Shown piece by piece: positions 10,898 to 20,339 of a stretch of DNA of 64,000 bases. The stretch spans positions 1 through 64,000 of the forward strand of contig CANTFL010000969.1 of assembly GCA_947650285.1 (NCBI GenBank). The letters are read 5' to 3'. Below the pieces are notes generated by a model that was given only the letters and a program-made list of their open reading frames with translations, made no database searches and was not told the DNA's origin. Positions within the stretch are counted from its first letter, which is position 1, and each line of letters starts with the position of its first letter. A program made the translations under genes and the position numbers. Source of the DNA: Hyaloperonospora brassicae. Its lineage: Eukaryota > Oomycota > Peronosporomycetes > Peronosporales > Peronosporaceae.

Positions 10898-11533
10898 AAT
10901 GAAGACATTCACACATACTGTCTCGGGGAGAGGGTCAGACTGCATAGCAGCCATCAGAGCTCCCAACTCTTGGACAAAGTTTGTTAGCTCATTCTTACCC
11001 TGACGTGTAGACAAGGAGCGTAAGCGCACGCGAAAAGCCTGGTTGGGCAGCGGGAAAATTTGCAAAATGTCCAACTTGAGCGAATGCCATGTGGTAAACG
11101 CCAAGTCGACCGACTTGCCACATGTCAGAGTCCACTCTCTAGCTCTTCCATAGAGCTTGGAGATAGCCAGCGAGACCCGCTGGTACTCCAGTGAGAAAAG
11201 GCCAGAGTTCATGGCCATTTCAATCTCACGGATCCAGAGGGTGAGGTTTTCCCCCTCCTTCCCGGAGTAGTGTTTAACGTCCACCCGGAGGGGACGAGGC
11301 TTAGCCTCTTCATCTGGCATCGCCACGTAGCGTGTTGGCATAGCCGACGCTACTTGGTTTCGAACCTGGACCAACAGGGCCGTTTCATACTGCATGAATG
11401 TCTCGACTCGTGCGTTGAGCACATCGGGACCTTGTGCAGCTAGAAACTCCACATACTCAGGGCCTACGGCCGCGGTCAGCTTCTCAAGCGCGATCTTTTG
11501 AGCCTCATTGAGGGGTGTGAATTGCTCCTTCAT
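10898..11533 (-). pseudogene. Gag of gypsy element F, 3' truncated
   Basis: The minus-strand frame from the ATG at 11533 is intact for about 212 codons, starting MKEQFTPLNEAQKIALEKL. It has an N-terminal helical region, then RVDVKHYSGKEGENLTLWI and the capsid core (LYGRAREWTLTCGKSVDLAF; LSTRQGKNELTNFVQELGAL), a typical retrotransposon Gag (Retrotrans_gag) layout. At VCVNVF the sequence breaks into unrelated DNA (IKIQ, stop). The zinc knuckle and all of pol are missing. It is the best preserved Gag in the window. The start lies about 40 nt after a primer binding site and LTR on the same strand. Confidence 0.8.
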
Positions 11534-11570
11534 CACAGAGGATCAGTCGTAATCGACTCAGGTATAGATT

Positions 11571-11588
11571 GGCTACTGGTGCTACCAA
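11571..11588 (-). other. Primer binding site of element F
   Basis: Immediately inside the LTR the minus strand reads TTGGTAGCACCAGTAGCC. TGG-initial sequence here pairs with the CCA end of a tRNA primer. The first nine bases, TGGTAGCAC, are shared with the sites of elements C and G, so these elements probably use the same or related tRNAs ending GTGCTACCA. Confidence 0.6.
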
Positions 11589-11589
11589 G

Positions 11590-12170
11590 TGTTGCTGAGC
11601 TACACAGCTTTTAAGTCAGAGGAAGACTTAACGCTCTTACGAGCAACTTTGGTTCTACGAACCCGACTCAAAGAGTCAACAGCTTCGAGAGCTAAGGGTT
11701 GGTTCAAAGAATCCGACTCAAAGAGTCAACAGCTCCGATAGCTAAGGGTTGGTTTAAAGAATCCGACTCAAAGAGTCAACAAGCGTAAAGAGCTTACGGT
11801 CCCTGTTCCAGGGGGACCAATCGATTCAAAGAATCAAAAGCACTAAGTGCACAAGGAGTATCTGCCTTAACAAGGCGTTGCTACTTCCTTACGATCGCAA
11901 GACGCCTCAGAGAGGCACGTGTCTCTTGTCGATCAAAATGGGAACTGAACTTTTTTTCTTCATTTAACCGAAAAGAACACCGTAGAACAAAGTAATTAAC
12001 TTACTCACTTATGTCGTAAATAAACCTCTCAAAAGATCTTAATCAATGGTTGACAGACATCAGTCCTCAATAATTGATACTGTGTTCTAATATTAATTTA
12101 AAATGGGATCCCTTCCCTTGTGTGCACCACATCTATTGTCGACTACCAGTCGACGTGTAACCCCGTTATA
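11590..12170 (-). repeat. 5' LTR of element F, with 50-bp internal repeats
   Basis: On the minus strand it runs from TATAACGGGG (12170) to GCAACA (11590). An inverted copy of most of it is at 60132-60533. Three units of 50 bp start at 11651, 11701 and 11751. It carries a run of tiny hairpins, many with 5-bp stems and three-base loops: GACTC-AAA-GAGTC (three times), GATTC-AAA-GAATC, CCCTG-TTC-CAGGG, GCCTT-AAC-AAGGC and GCCTC-AGA-GAGGC. The LTR should hold promoter and polyadenylation signals; none can be pinned down by eye. Confidence 0.7.
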
Positions 12171-13606
12171 GTGGCTCTGCGCCTGATCGATGATAGCAGC
12201 CGTTTACAGAGCTAACAACCAGCGTTAGAAAGTGACTGACTTTCCAGTCAGACGTTTTGGCACCATTTGATTGTTGTCTCCGGATAAGTCCAAAGCAGCA
12301 GCGCATGGGCCAACACTGGCTCAAGCGGTCGGCTCCTTAGTGACGGGTCGGTGTTCGTTCGAATAACTTGCGTTTATTGAACGTCGATTTCGATGCTTGG
12401 AAACGAAGAAGCTGATATAGAGCTGAATGTGGTATCCCAGCTCCTTGTTGCAACACAAACGAGCTCTCTAATGTAGCCACTATGGACCGGTTTTTTGTAT
12501 GAAAGAATGCGTCCGCAAGTCTCAACGGTCTTTGCCGATCATGACACATGTACTTCGTGCAGTGACGTTCGTTTTGTCGGCCGCTGTTAGCTACACTACT
12601 ACATACATTCGATGTCTTCCAGTAAAGCTAAACTTGCTGCTTGCATCTCGACCAGATTGACACAATCGGACGCAGTTGATATCGTTGTACTGCGCGCTGC
12701 TACGTTGGTCTCATACATTTATGATAGAGCCCTGCATAAACTGATATGCCCCCGGTCGCGGACTTGCACCTTGAGGTGTTGTCATTGTCCGCACCTGTGC
12801 TGATTCGTGCAGCCAGAGCACAATCTTTAGGTGCTACCGTGTGCGTAATTTGCGGATTGATTCGCTCAGCTAAGACAATGTCGTGGCGATGTGCGCGGAC
12901 AAAATCATATGTGAATACCCGAAATATGTACGTAGGCGTCTCAGACGATCGCACTAGCTCCATTCACTCACACCGTAATTCAGTATAGTGTAGACAACGA
13001 TATGAACGAACTGCAGCAGACAGTTGCTTTGCTAGCGGTGAAATCATGAATGCAGGATACTTAAATCAATTAAAATCATTGATGTCTCTCACAAGTTCGG
13101 CCCTCGATGTTTTTTATGAAGTACAATACGCTGTCATTGACAGTACTAACTTGTCACTGATAAGAAAGCTACAAGTTCCGTGATGGATCGATATACATTC
13201 ACGAATTTAAAATGTGCTGTCATTTACCAAGCATACCAACGACATACAGCTACGACAACAGATTGGTTGCTGAGGGACAGAGTTCAACGCTATGTGAATT
13301 AAAAGTATGATGGAATGCGCACAATTATCGTTACATGACGGAGGAGGAGAAGAGCAATTAATATTTGTAGGGTCAAGCTCTAACGAGCAGTCAAAGTGAT
13401 GCACAAACAACAACCGCAAGGACACACAAGACGTTCGGTCGGATATGACAGTTTATTGATCAAAACACTGAGCTATGATCTGTCACAGCCACCGATTGGC
13501 CTGTAGAGTCGCCCACGAGAGACGAAGGCTAGACACGACACTCTTACCGCATCATACGAAGTGGAGGTCCAGCGTGACAGCGCGTCATGGCCCGATTCCA
13601 GGATGT
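12171..13606. other. Interval without a confident gene
   Basis: Several short frames exist on both strands, none with a recognisable domain. On the minus strand near 12.7-12.96 kb a frame contains HDIVLAERINPQITHTV, which loosely resembles the NGLAERxNRT segment of copia integrases; a similar LAERI occurs near 25.05 kb, and the 16-mer TGATTCGCTCAGCTAA is shared by 12858 and 25047. A minus frame at 12337-12549 (LRLADAFFHTKNRSIVATLE) is unassigned. Copia decay is possible but not shown. Confidence 0.3.
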
Positions 13607-13786
13607 TCAACGATTGCAAAAGCTACAGCATTTGGTATCACCATTAGTGTTTTTAAGGCAGTGTTGAGCTTGCGCATGCTTTTCGTGGTGAGTGCATGTG
13701 CAACTCATAGTGAAAAGTCCTCCATCGGCCAACGCGCAAACGATGGTAGCGGTCAGGATAGTGGCGCTCGCGAGTTTGATGTTCAT
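13607..13786 (-). CDS. Small secreted cysteine-rich protein, candidate effector
   Basis: This intact 59-codon gene starts at the ATG at 13786. Residues 1-20 (MNIKLASATILTATIVCALA) form a textbook signal peptide: a positive residue, a hydrophobic core, then Ala-Leu-Ala before Asp. The mature part is about 39 residues and has six cysteines (29, 31, 43, 53, 54, 57) in the pattern C-x-C-x11-C-x9-CC-x2-C, enough for three disulfides. An oomycete initiator-like TCATTCTGC lies 52-60 bp upstream. The frame is open further upstream, but only this Met puts the signal peptide at the N-terminus. Small Cys-rich secreted proteins of this build are common oomycete apoplastic effector candidates. I do not recognise the cysteine pattern; function is inference. 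Confidence 0.65.
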   Translation of the reverse strand: MNIKLASATILTATIVCALADGGLFTMSCTCTHHEKHAQAQHCLKNTNGDTKCCSFCNR

Positions 13787-13837
13787 GATGCCGAATGGGA
13801 GGCTTGATTGGCTTTCCGTGCTTAGCTTGGCGTAAGG

Positions 13838-13846
13838 CAGAATGAA
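13838..13846 (-). promoter_or_regulatory. Oomycete initiator-like element
   Basis: Minus-strand TCATTCTGC matches the first nine positions of the oomycete initiator consensus TCATTYYNC and is followed by CTTA, a partial match to the T-rich remainder. It lies 52-60 bp before the ATG at 13786, a normal distance for oomycete transcription starts. Confidence 0.5.
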
Positions 13847-14098
13847 CAACGAATTATTAGTGCTTGAGAACGTAAGACGCCGCGTATTCAGTCGGGACCG
13901 AGCGACAGGATGGGGATATCGATACCACGTCACAACTACACACTGTAGAAAGAGCGCCCTCTCGTGAGAGCCTTTTCACCCGCACGTATCGTGCTGGGAT
14001 TCTTTCGAAATTTTCAAATATCAAACTTGAGGTCAATCCAGTCTTAACTTAACCCTTTTCGCGGACAGGCCCTTCAACGAAATCTATCCTCAGGAAAG

Positions 14099-14269
14099 AT
14101 GAACGGTGTGCAGTTGTGCCTCGTGTGTGCTGCGTTCGCATCCGGTAGTTGCGTGTGCAGCCGGCGGCCAGAGACAGGTACTACGACCGGATGCGTCCCC
14201 AGCGCCACGCGTCATCGCCTGGACTCAAGTGGCCGGAAACGAGTCGCCACCATGGGCTGGGCGTCCTAA
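14099..14269 (+). other. Short open frame with signal-peptide-like start
   Basis: This 56-codon frame begins MNGVQLCLVCAAFASGSCVC, hydrophobic and small-residue rich like a signal peptide, then turns basic with few features. It lacks an obvious initiator and the composition after residue 20 is not convincing. The neighbouring frame stays open to 14423, so a frameshifted longer gene is possible. Weak candidate only. Confidence 0.25.
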
Positions 14270-15237
14270 TTCTTCGCTCTGCACTTCTCCGCTGCATGAG
14301 GCAGCGGTGCACAAAAAGTGCTTTCCGGGGCCACACGCATTGACCCAAAACGCAATCGAGCTCTTACACGCCAGTCATTTAAGCATAGAGAAACAGGATG
14401 ACATGCGCACAGGGGGGGTCTAAATCTCTCTCATTCACCCTCAGACTGCATCTATTACGGGCAACTGATTACGATTTGGCAAGAATCCTCCATTGCGGAA
14501 TCCTGAATCAGTGAGGGTCTGCCTCAGGCATTCTTCTCGCTCCGCCATAGGTTGCGCGAAAGTAGAGACGGAAATGTTTACGGTCGACGGCATTCTCGTG
14601 CCACGCGTCAAAGGTACGGTATGCGCACACGTTCGATTAAGGGAAAATAGTGTTGATGTAGACAAGTCACTAAGATATTATCCAGTACGAGGGGAAAATG
14701 GAAAGTTTATTTATTCTGATAAAATCCGAATGAATGTAATCGTAAAAAATTATTTAACCTCGCGTGTCCCTATGTTTGTGTAACTCGTGACAGTGACGAT
14801 CGAATCAGCCCTCCAGTGGCCCATCATTTGTGTCCCACCTTCAACAAAGCGGTCATCTCGGGGATTCAGCGCGGCAAGTACGCTTGCTTTGGCATTTGCA
14901 CACTTTAAATACCCGACAGGCCAAGCGGCCGCGCCGGATTTGAAAAGGTGCCTATTCGTCACAAGGACACTGCAGTATAATTCGACAATTTTGAAAGTGT
15001 CGTCGACGATGGTTAGCCCCGAGCAACCACGGTACTCGATTTAGCACCGGCATTTCCATCCGGGCTTAGGAATATCAGATCAAGTCTATTTTCAACTGTA
15101 ACCGTGAAAAGGACAGAGAGACTGACTAGTTTGTTGTTCCATTTGGATACAAGATGTCGGTACATCCTTAGTCTAGCTAGTAACCCCGGTATTATCGGTC
15201 GAGGTCGATAGTTGTACAGGGCTGAGCACCTGAGGTG
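14270..15237. other. Interval without a confident gene
   Basis: A plus frame at 14493-14783 (for example EMFTVDGILVPRVKGTVCAH) and another at 14787-15044 are open but have no recognised domain and no clear start context. No LTR, hairpin array or tandem repeat was seen. Confidence 0.3.
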
Positions 15238-15492
15238 CTAGCCCAAAGATGTTTCATTCGAGCTCGCTCTGCCATACCAGCAAGTGTGCACCCCATGTTT
15301 TTGTTTCGGAGTGTCGATACTCCCGCTTGGCAACACAGCGCGAAGTTGCCGTAAACGCATGTCCCACGCTGCCGGCGATCGTAGCGCGTTCATGTAAGAA
15401 CGTGGCCCTGTTTCCGTGGACCCATTAACAGGTAAGACAAGCACGGATAAGAATATGCCAGAAACGCTTACAGACGGCGGCGTAGTCCTTCA
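15238..15492 (-). pseudogene. RXLR-like reading frame lacking an in-frame start
   Basis: A minus-strand frame contains a hydrophobic stretch (SVSGIFLSVLVLPVNGS) that could be a signal peptide, and about 30 residues later RQLR within MRLRQLRAVLPSGS, the spacing seen in oomycete RXLR effectors. The only nearby ATG (MKDYAAV) is one base out of frame, so a single indel would separate them. There is no EER motif. RxLR occurs often by chance, so this is a weak call. Confidence 0.2.
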
Positions 15493-16220
15493 TTTTGTCG
15501 GGATGGTCCCGACTAGGATGTCTAATATTCACACTTAATACTTTCGGCGCCCTATGGCTGGCGCTATGCGCTTAAATCCGTGCAACGGGTGTATCTTTTA
15601 CCGTTGACTGGTCCAATTACAAACAAGCTTTGTCATGCAGGCTTAGGCACACGGGCAGGATCAAAGGGTGAATTCCAATGTTTCGTCACTTTGTAGCAGC
15701 ACTGCTGCATGCCACATGATGGATCAAGTGCACGCCTAGTATGATGGATATTTAATTGTTTTGTCGCGACGCGATAACTGAACCAAACCTAGTCTATGAG
15801 CTCGTGGCCGTGCGTCCACAATGTAGCCGATGTGTGTTGTAGGGTGGCGTTTTGCCAGCCGCTACTTCGCGCTGCAACTTGTGGTTTACCTTTCAGCGGC
15901 GTTGACGTGCCTCTATCATCTACTATAATACCAAAACGGTTGTTTATTACATTCCAGAAGAGCATGTCGTTTTGCGATGATGTCGAGCACTTTCTATAGC
16001 ATGCCTTGCAGTCGTGTATGTGTCGTAAATATTGTATAATGTTTCAGCTGTATTTCCTTAAGCAGTTGACAGTCGACCGCCGTCGGCTGATCTGGTATCG
16101 TGTCGCAGCTACATCCAATGTGCGACAATATTGCTTCCTCCACGACGATGATGTTTGACTTTTCGAAACTTAGGTCGTATAAAATTCCTGTAACGCGGCC
16201 ATTCGATGTGTGCGCCCAGG
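15493..16220. other. Interval without a confident gene
   Basis: Short frames on both strands, none supported. It ends at the C-element LTR; the last bases before the LTR (CCAGG) do not match the bases after the opposite LTR (ACAGC), so no target duplication is visible. Confidence 0.3.
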
Positions 16221-16611
16221 TGTAACGGGGCACACCCTTGCGTGAACTTAAAGCAAGGGTATCGGTGCCCCGACAGACGTACACGTGGCAAGCGAGGAAG
16301 CGTAGGTAGGGTAAAAGCAGAACTGTTTTATCAATATAATCAAGTCTTTTAACTACTGTCTCTCTGTTTGACTTAACTTAATTATGTTAATATAACTAAG
16401 TGTATGGTGACGTCTCGTCACCACTCATTGCGCGCGTCTTGCGGCGATTGGTGGGTTGATATCATCAAGATATCAACCAATGAACAGACTCTTTGGTAGA
16501 CCCTTCAATATCACCACTTTGGTGATATTGTTCAAAAAATATTCAACTTCATATTCTATATTGTCACTTTCTTTAAAGTGACAATTCCATGTAACGGGCT
16601 GCCACGTTACA
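16221..16611 (-). repeat. 3' LTR of element C
   Basis: On the plus strand it runs from TGTAACGGGG to CGTTACA, so the ends are inverted TG...CA. It is closely similar to the solo LTR at 61074-61465 and clearly less similar to its partner at 23782. Notable hairpins include CAATATCACCA/TGGTGATATTG (16506-16530) and TTGTCACTTT/AAAGTGACAA (16561-16584). Confidence 0.9.
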
Positions 16612-16625
16612 TCACCCCCCCTTAA
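16612..16625 (-). other. Polypurine tract of element C
   Basis: The minus strand reads TTAAGGGGGGGTGA directly before the LTR, the expected primer site for plus-strand DNA synthesis. The corresponding site in element G is AAGGAGGGTTCGA before 34644. Confidence 0.75.
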
Positions 16626-16713
16626 CTGATAGTCACCGTGTGACTATCGAAAAATATGGCGGCCACCCGTTGACCACCATTGGGATAGGGAGCACTTGTT
16701 GGGTCAGTTCCAT

Positions 16714-16722
16714 TCACTTTCC
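16714..16722 (+). promoter_or_regulatory. Possible initiator for antisense frame of element C
   Basis: TCACTTTCC matches the oomycete initiator TCATTYYNC at eight of nine positions. It lies 22-30 bp before the ATG at 16744 and about 100 bp inside the 3' LTR. A one-mismatch match can occur by chance. Confidence 0.25.
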
Positions 16723-16743
16723 GCTTGACCTCGCATAGTTAAC

Positions 16744-17565
16744 ATGTCTATGCGAGGTGACTCAAGACCTACACAGCCCGGTGCTGTGCCAGCCTCTGCG
16801 GCAGACGATTCGTTGTCTGTTGCTCCTTCTTCGCCTGCAGCAACAGGTGCTGCAGGTGCACGCGGCACCTCACCGCGTGCGCATGATGACCTCGACATTG
16901 AGGTCATCTACTCTGGCTAGTCAGACGTGTCTGGCTCGGGCAATGCGCCAGAGGCTTCTCGCTCACCGGCGACGCCTCTGTGTTCGCCATGGCCACTGCC
17001 GAACGAACGGACTCGTGATTTGCAACACAGTCTGTTCGGCAGTGACGACGAACCGGGTGATGAGTATGTTTGCTCATCACCGCAATCAGCTCGTGCTCCT
17101 TCGCACGAGCGACTTGACGATGGTGCAACCCATCGTCATACTGACAACCCTGGTACCGACATGGGTACCACTGTAAATCGTGATGAGCTGAAGCCGTGGC
17201 GTTTGCCAGAACGGCTCATCAATAGCTTGTCTCACGAGACAAGGCAACACCATCGAACACCCTTATTCGATGCAAGTGAGCTTCACGGCTTGAGTTCCAG
17301 CGCGAAGAACTTTCGCGCTGAAGAAGACTATTATCTCGATGTCTTTCTTAGACATCGATGGTACAACAGCAACCAAAAGCGTGACAAAGCATCGCTTTTG
17401 GCTGCGTGGAACGCGTTCGTCCAAAACGTAAAGAGTTTTGGACGAGAAGGGTGGCTCAAGAAACTTGAGACGACACGTCTCAGCTTCGAAAGGCGAACGC
17501 CAACCGGTGCAAGGTACCGGTTGCACTGTTTGTCGAGTGAGGCAGACATTCCTTGCCTCACATGA
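16744..17565 (+). pseudogene. Antisense ORF a of element C, one stop
   Basis: From the ATG at 16744 the frame runs 273 codons to 17565, broken only by a TAG at 16918-16920. It begins MSMRGDSRPTQPGAVPASAA and has an Ala/Ser/Pro-rich, acidic first third (DDLDIEVIYSG). It ends in a charged helical part (EEDYYLDVFLRHRWYNSNQK, then WNAFVQNVKSFGREGWLKKL). No known domain. It runs opposite to pol, starting 133 bp inside the 3' LTR. Element G carries a counterpart at 34190-34396 (minus) sharing an Asp-Ile...Ile-Glu-Val-x-Tyr-Ser segment. Dense hairpins make the two strands partly alike, which can inflate antisense frames. Confidence 0.45.
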
Positions 17566-17719
17566 GGAGACCCTTGTGCGAGCTGTGTTGACAACTCGCA
17601 GCGTGCACATAGGGACGTGTATTTCCTAGATTCGCGCTGAAGAAGGGAATACATCTCGGCTGGGATGAGTGACACGATTGCAAACTTGCAATCCGTCTAC
17701 AAGCGCCTAGAGCGCGTGT

Positions 17720-18531
17720 TTACCGATGGGCCCTCGGACCTATCGGATGAGTCTCGTCATACTGGCGGATGAGACCTTTAACATCCATCAACAGCTGAGA
17801 TCGGGGCTCCCAGATGTTCCAAGAGGGTGGATACCCCCGCCACTGGACGAGGTAGCTCGTCCTTGATCCTGAATCGTCACGGTGATTCAAGATACGCTCC
17901 ACTAGAACGCGTTGATCACCGTGAGCATTCACCAAAGGATGTGGTGGAGGAGGAAAGACCTCCTTTAGATGATTCTGCTCACCATCTCGACTCTTACGAG
18001 ATGGATCGCGCAATCGATGAATTGCGCGATGACTTGAAGCACGAGCGCGACCGGCGCTACGCTTTGACTGATACCGTGCGGAAGAACCGCAAGGATCACG
18101 AGGATGATCGGGCGAGAGACCGCGCAGATTACGCCACAGCGCAGCTTCAGGTCGAGCAGGATGTCCGCTCCTAATTAGCGAGCTGGCGACAGCTCGCGTG
18201 GAGATATCTCGTTTGAGTTCCGAGGTATCATATCTGCGCGACCAGACGGATCGTCTGGAGCGCGAGCGCAAGAACTTGATGGATGTTCTTGAACGTGGGG
18301 GCCATCTTCACCGAAAGAAGAAAGTGTGTACTGACTGTACGGCCTGGGCCTCCTTACGTAAAACGTAGGATGCGTGCGCATCTTACGTGGAAATTCGAGT
18401 GTGTACGCATTGCCCTTGCGATGCAACACTCGAAGTAACCCGATGTATTTCGGCAGTAGTTTACTACTGCTGACACTAGTGACTGCATGTCCAGGTAAGT
18501 TTACTGTTGACAGTAGAACTAGGTCATTAAC
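17720..18531 (-). pseudogene. Integrase C-terminus and chromodomain of element C
   Basis: Two frames cover this part of pol. The first (from about 18.53 to 18.18 kb) has the integrase C-terminal segment RKGNAYTLEFPRKMRTHPTF. The second (18271-17720) has EVFPPPPHPLVNAHGDQRVL and then the chromodomain: VERILNHRDDSGSRTSYLVQ, WRGYPPSWNIWEP and a final helix to DETHP. The aromatic residues of the methyl-lysine cage region are present. A frameshift near 18.2 kb separates the two parts. The linker between them is antisense to the coiled-coil frame at 17935-18345. Confidence 0.8.
17935..18345 (+). pseudogene. Antisense ORF b of element C: coiled coil
   Basis: On the plus strand, opposite the integrase-chromodomain linker, a frame open to 18174 reads EMDRAIDELRDDLKHERDRR, then RADYATAQLQVEQDVRS. 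A one-base shift at about 18174 continues as ELATARVEISRLSSEVSYLR and DQTDRLERERKNLMDVLE. This is a long charged heptad pattern, a coiled coil. Element G has the same protein in one unbroken 142-codon frame at 33097-32669 (minus), with matching DTVRKxRKD and AQLQVExD segments. A short upstream frame starts at an ATG at 17666 but is in another phase. Function unknown; expression unproven. Confidence 0.45.
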
Positions 18532-20339
18532 TTAAAATGAAAGAACATTTGCTCTTCCATTCTTGTCTGCGTTCCGTTTCTGACGGTCCGCCGCGTTTGC
18601 GATCGAGTCCTGAACGAAACGGACAATCGCCTCTCGAGTCAGCAGGAAGTTCTCTGCAGATTCTTTGTTTTGTCTTTCAGTGCGCTTCGTGCGCACTGCT
18701 AAGAGATTGCGCTCTTCTTCAGCGAGGTTGTCTTCTTCCTCGCTGGAATAATCGTTGACGATGCTGAATATACCAGCATCGTCATCATCATCCGAGTCAA
18801 TAAAAGCGTCTTCGCTATTATTGAGGCGATCTTGTTCATCGATGTCGACTTGATCGACATTGGCATCATACGTGACGACGTTAGCGTCGACACGTGATGA
18901 GCAAGAGCCAAAACGGTATTTGCTCGAGCGAGTCCCTCCCCCCATATTCCAGAGTCACACTCTAGAAGGGTGGGCACTCGTGGATGGCGTAAGCCATTCA
19001 CGTAAAACGGTGTGTGCTGTGCTAAAGCATGCACCGAATTATTGATGGTGAATTCCACCATGGGTAGGAATTCGCTCCGACTCGGAAACGAGTGGACATA
19101 TCCTCGAAGGATCTCTTCGAGGACACGGTTCGCCCGTTCCGTCTGACTATCTGTTTCGGGATGGTCGGAAGTAGACATCTTCAATCGTGTTCCGAGAGAA
19201 CTAAACACGATTTGTCAAAATGCCGCCGTGAACCGAGGGTCACGGTCGGATACGAGTTCACGGGGTAACCCGTGGAGTCTAAAGACCGTGTCTAGAAAGA
19301 CACGAGCATAATCTTGAGCCTTGATTGACTCAGGGACAGCAGCAAGATGGACCATATTGCTGAATCGGTCAACAAACACAAGAATACCATTATTCTTGTG
19401 AGCGTCTTCGGGAAAACCGAAGACAAATTCCATTGAAACGGACTGCCAGCACTCTGTCGGAACAGGCAGAGGCTGCAATGGCGCACGGGATGAAGGACTA
19501 GGCTCCACCCGTTGACAAACTTCGCAAGCACGTATGTACTTGCGGACAAACTGATACTGGCGTGGCCAGTAAAAGGCTCTACTTACCGTGAGGTAAGTCT
19601 TTTCTCTACCACGATGGCCGCTTGTTTGGGCATCGTGACGCTCATACATGATGCATAAACGCAAATCGTTATGAGCAGGTACGACGACACGAGGCGTGTC
19701 GTCGGCAACAGCTGTATAATACAGAAACCCGTTGCGTGTACCATACCGATCCGATGAGGATCGGTACAAAGCCGGTAAATCCCTCTTGAATTTACTGGAT
19801 GGATTCACCAGATGATTTATCAATCGCAACAGATCCTTATCTTCCGCGTATGCTTTTCGTACGCCGTCAAGTAAGCTTGACGACGGGACACTGACTGACA
19901 GTGTCGCAACATTGGGCTTATCCTCACTGTTGATTTGTGCGTCCGGCTCGAAATCGGGCCGACGCGAAAGAGCTTCAGCGACGACATTGAGTCGTCCTGG
20001 TCTATACTCCATGGAGAAGCTATACTCCGCGAAGAAAGACAGCCACCTCGCCATCCTTTGCGAGAGATTTGGGCTCTTTACGGCCGTGCGTAATGACGCA
20101 TGGACCGTGTAGACAACAAACGGTCTATCTCCCAAGAGATAGACGCGAAACTTAGCCCGTGCGTACTTCATGGCAAGGAGTTCCTTTTCATGCACTGGGT
20201 TATTACGCTCAGCAGCTTGCAGCTGACGCGACTGGTAACAGATGACGCGCTCCGCGCCATCTGCTTCGAACTGATTTAACGCACAGCCGATTGCAAAATC
20301 GCTGGCGTCATAGACCACATAAAATGGTATGTTCAGCAA
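18532..20339 (-). pseudogene. RNase H and integrase of element C
   Basis: A 374-codon frame (20339-19215) starts in RNase H: PFYVVYDASDFAIGCALNQ (catalytic Asp present) and HEKELLAMKYARAKF (Glu present). The usual YTDH is YTVH and VADALSRR is VAEALSRR, so two conserved acidic positions are changed. Integrase follows: the zinc finger HDAQTSGH...CEVCQR is intact, the first core Asp is Glu (SMEFVFGF), and the second is kept (VSDRDPRF). After a stop at 19215 a second frame to about 18.95 kb gives DSQTERANRVLEE with the catalytic Glu. It continues shifted in an Asp-rich tail (18945-18532). Confidence 0.85.

Noticed and set aside
13207..13425. Minus-strand frame with several cysteines as a second secreted protein
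   Set aside because: It begins at GTG without an ATG, the leader is not a convincing signal peptide, and cysteines are scattered without pattern.
14106..14423. 105-codon plus frame as a gene
   Set aside because: It starts at GTG, has no domain, and overlaps two alternative frames of similar length in GC-rich sequence.
16904..17128. Minus-strand frames inside 16.7-17.7 kb as extra pol sequence
   Set aside because: They overlap the longer plus-strand frame, have no pol motif and lie beyond the end of the chromodomain frame.
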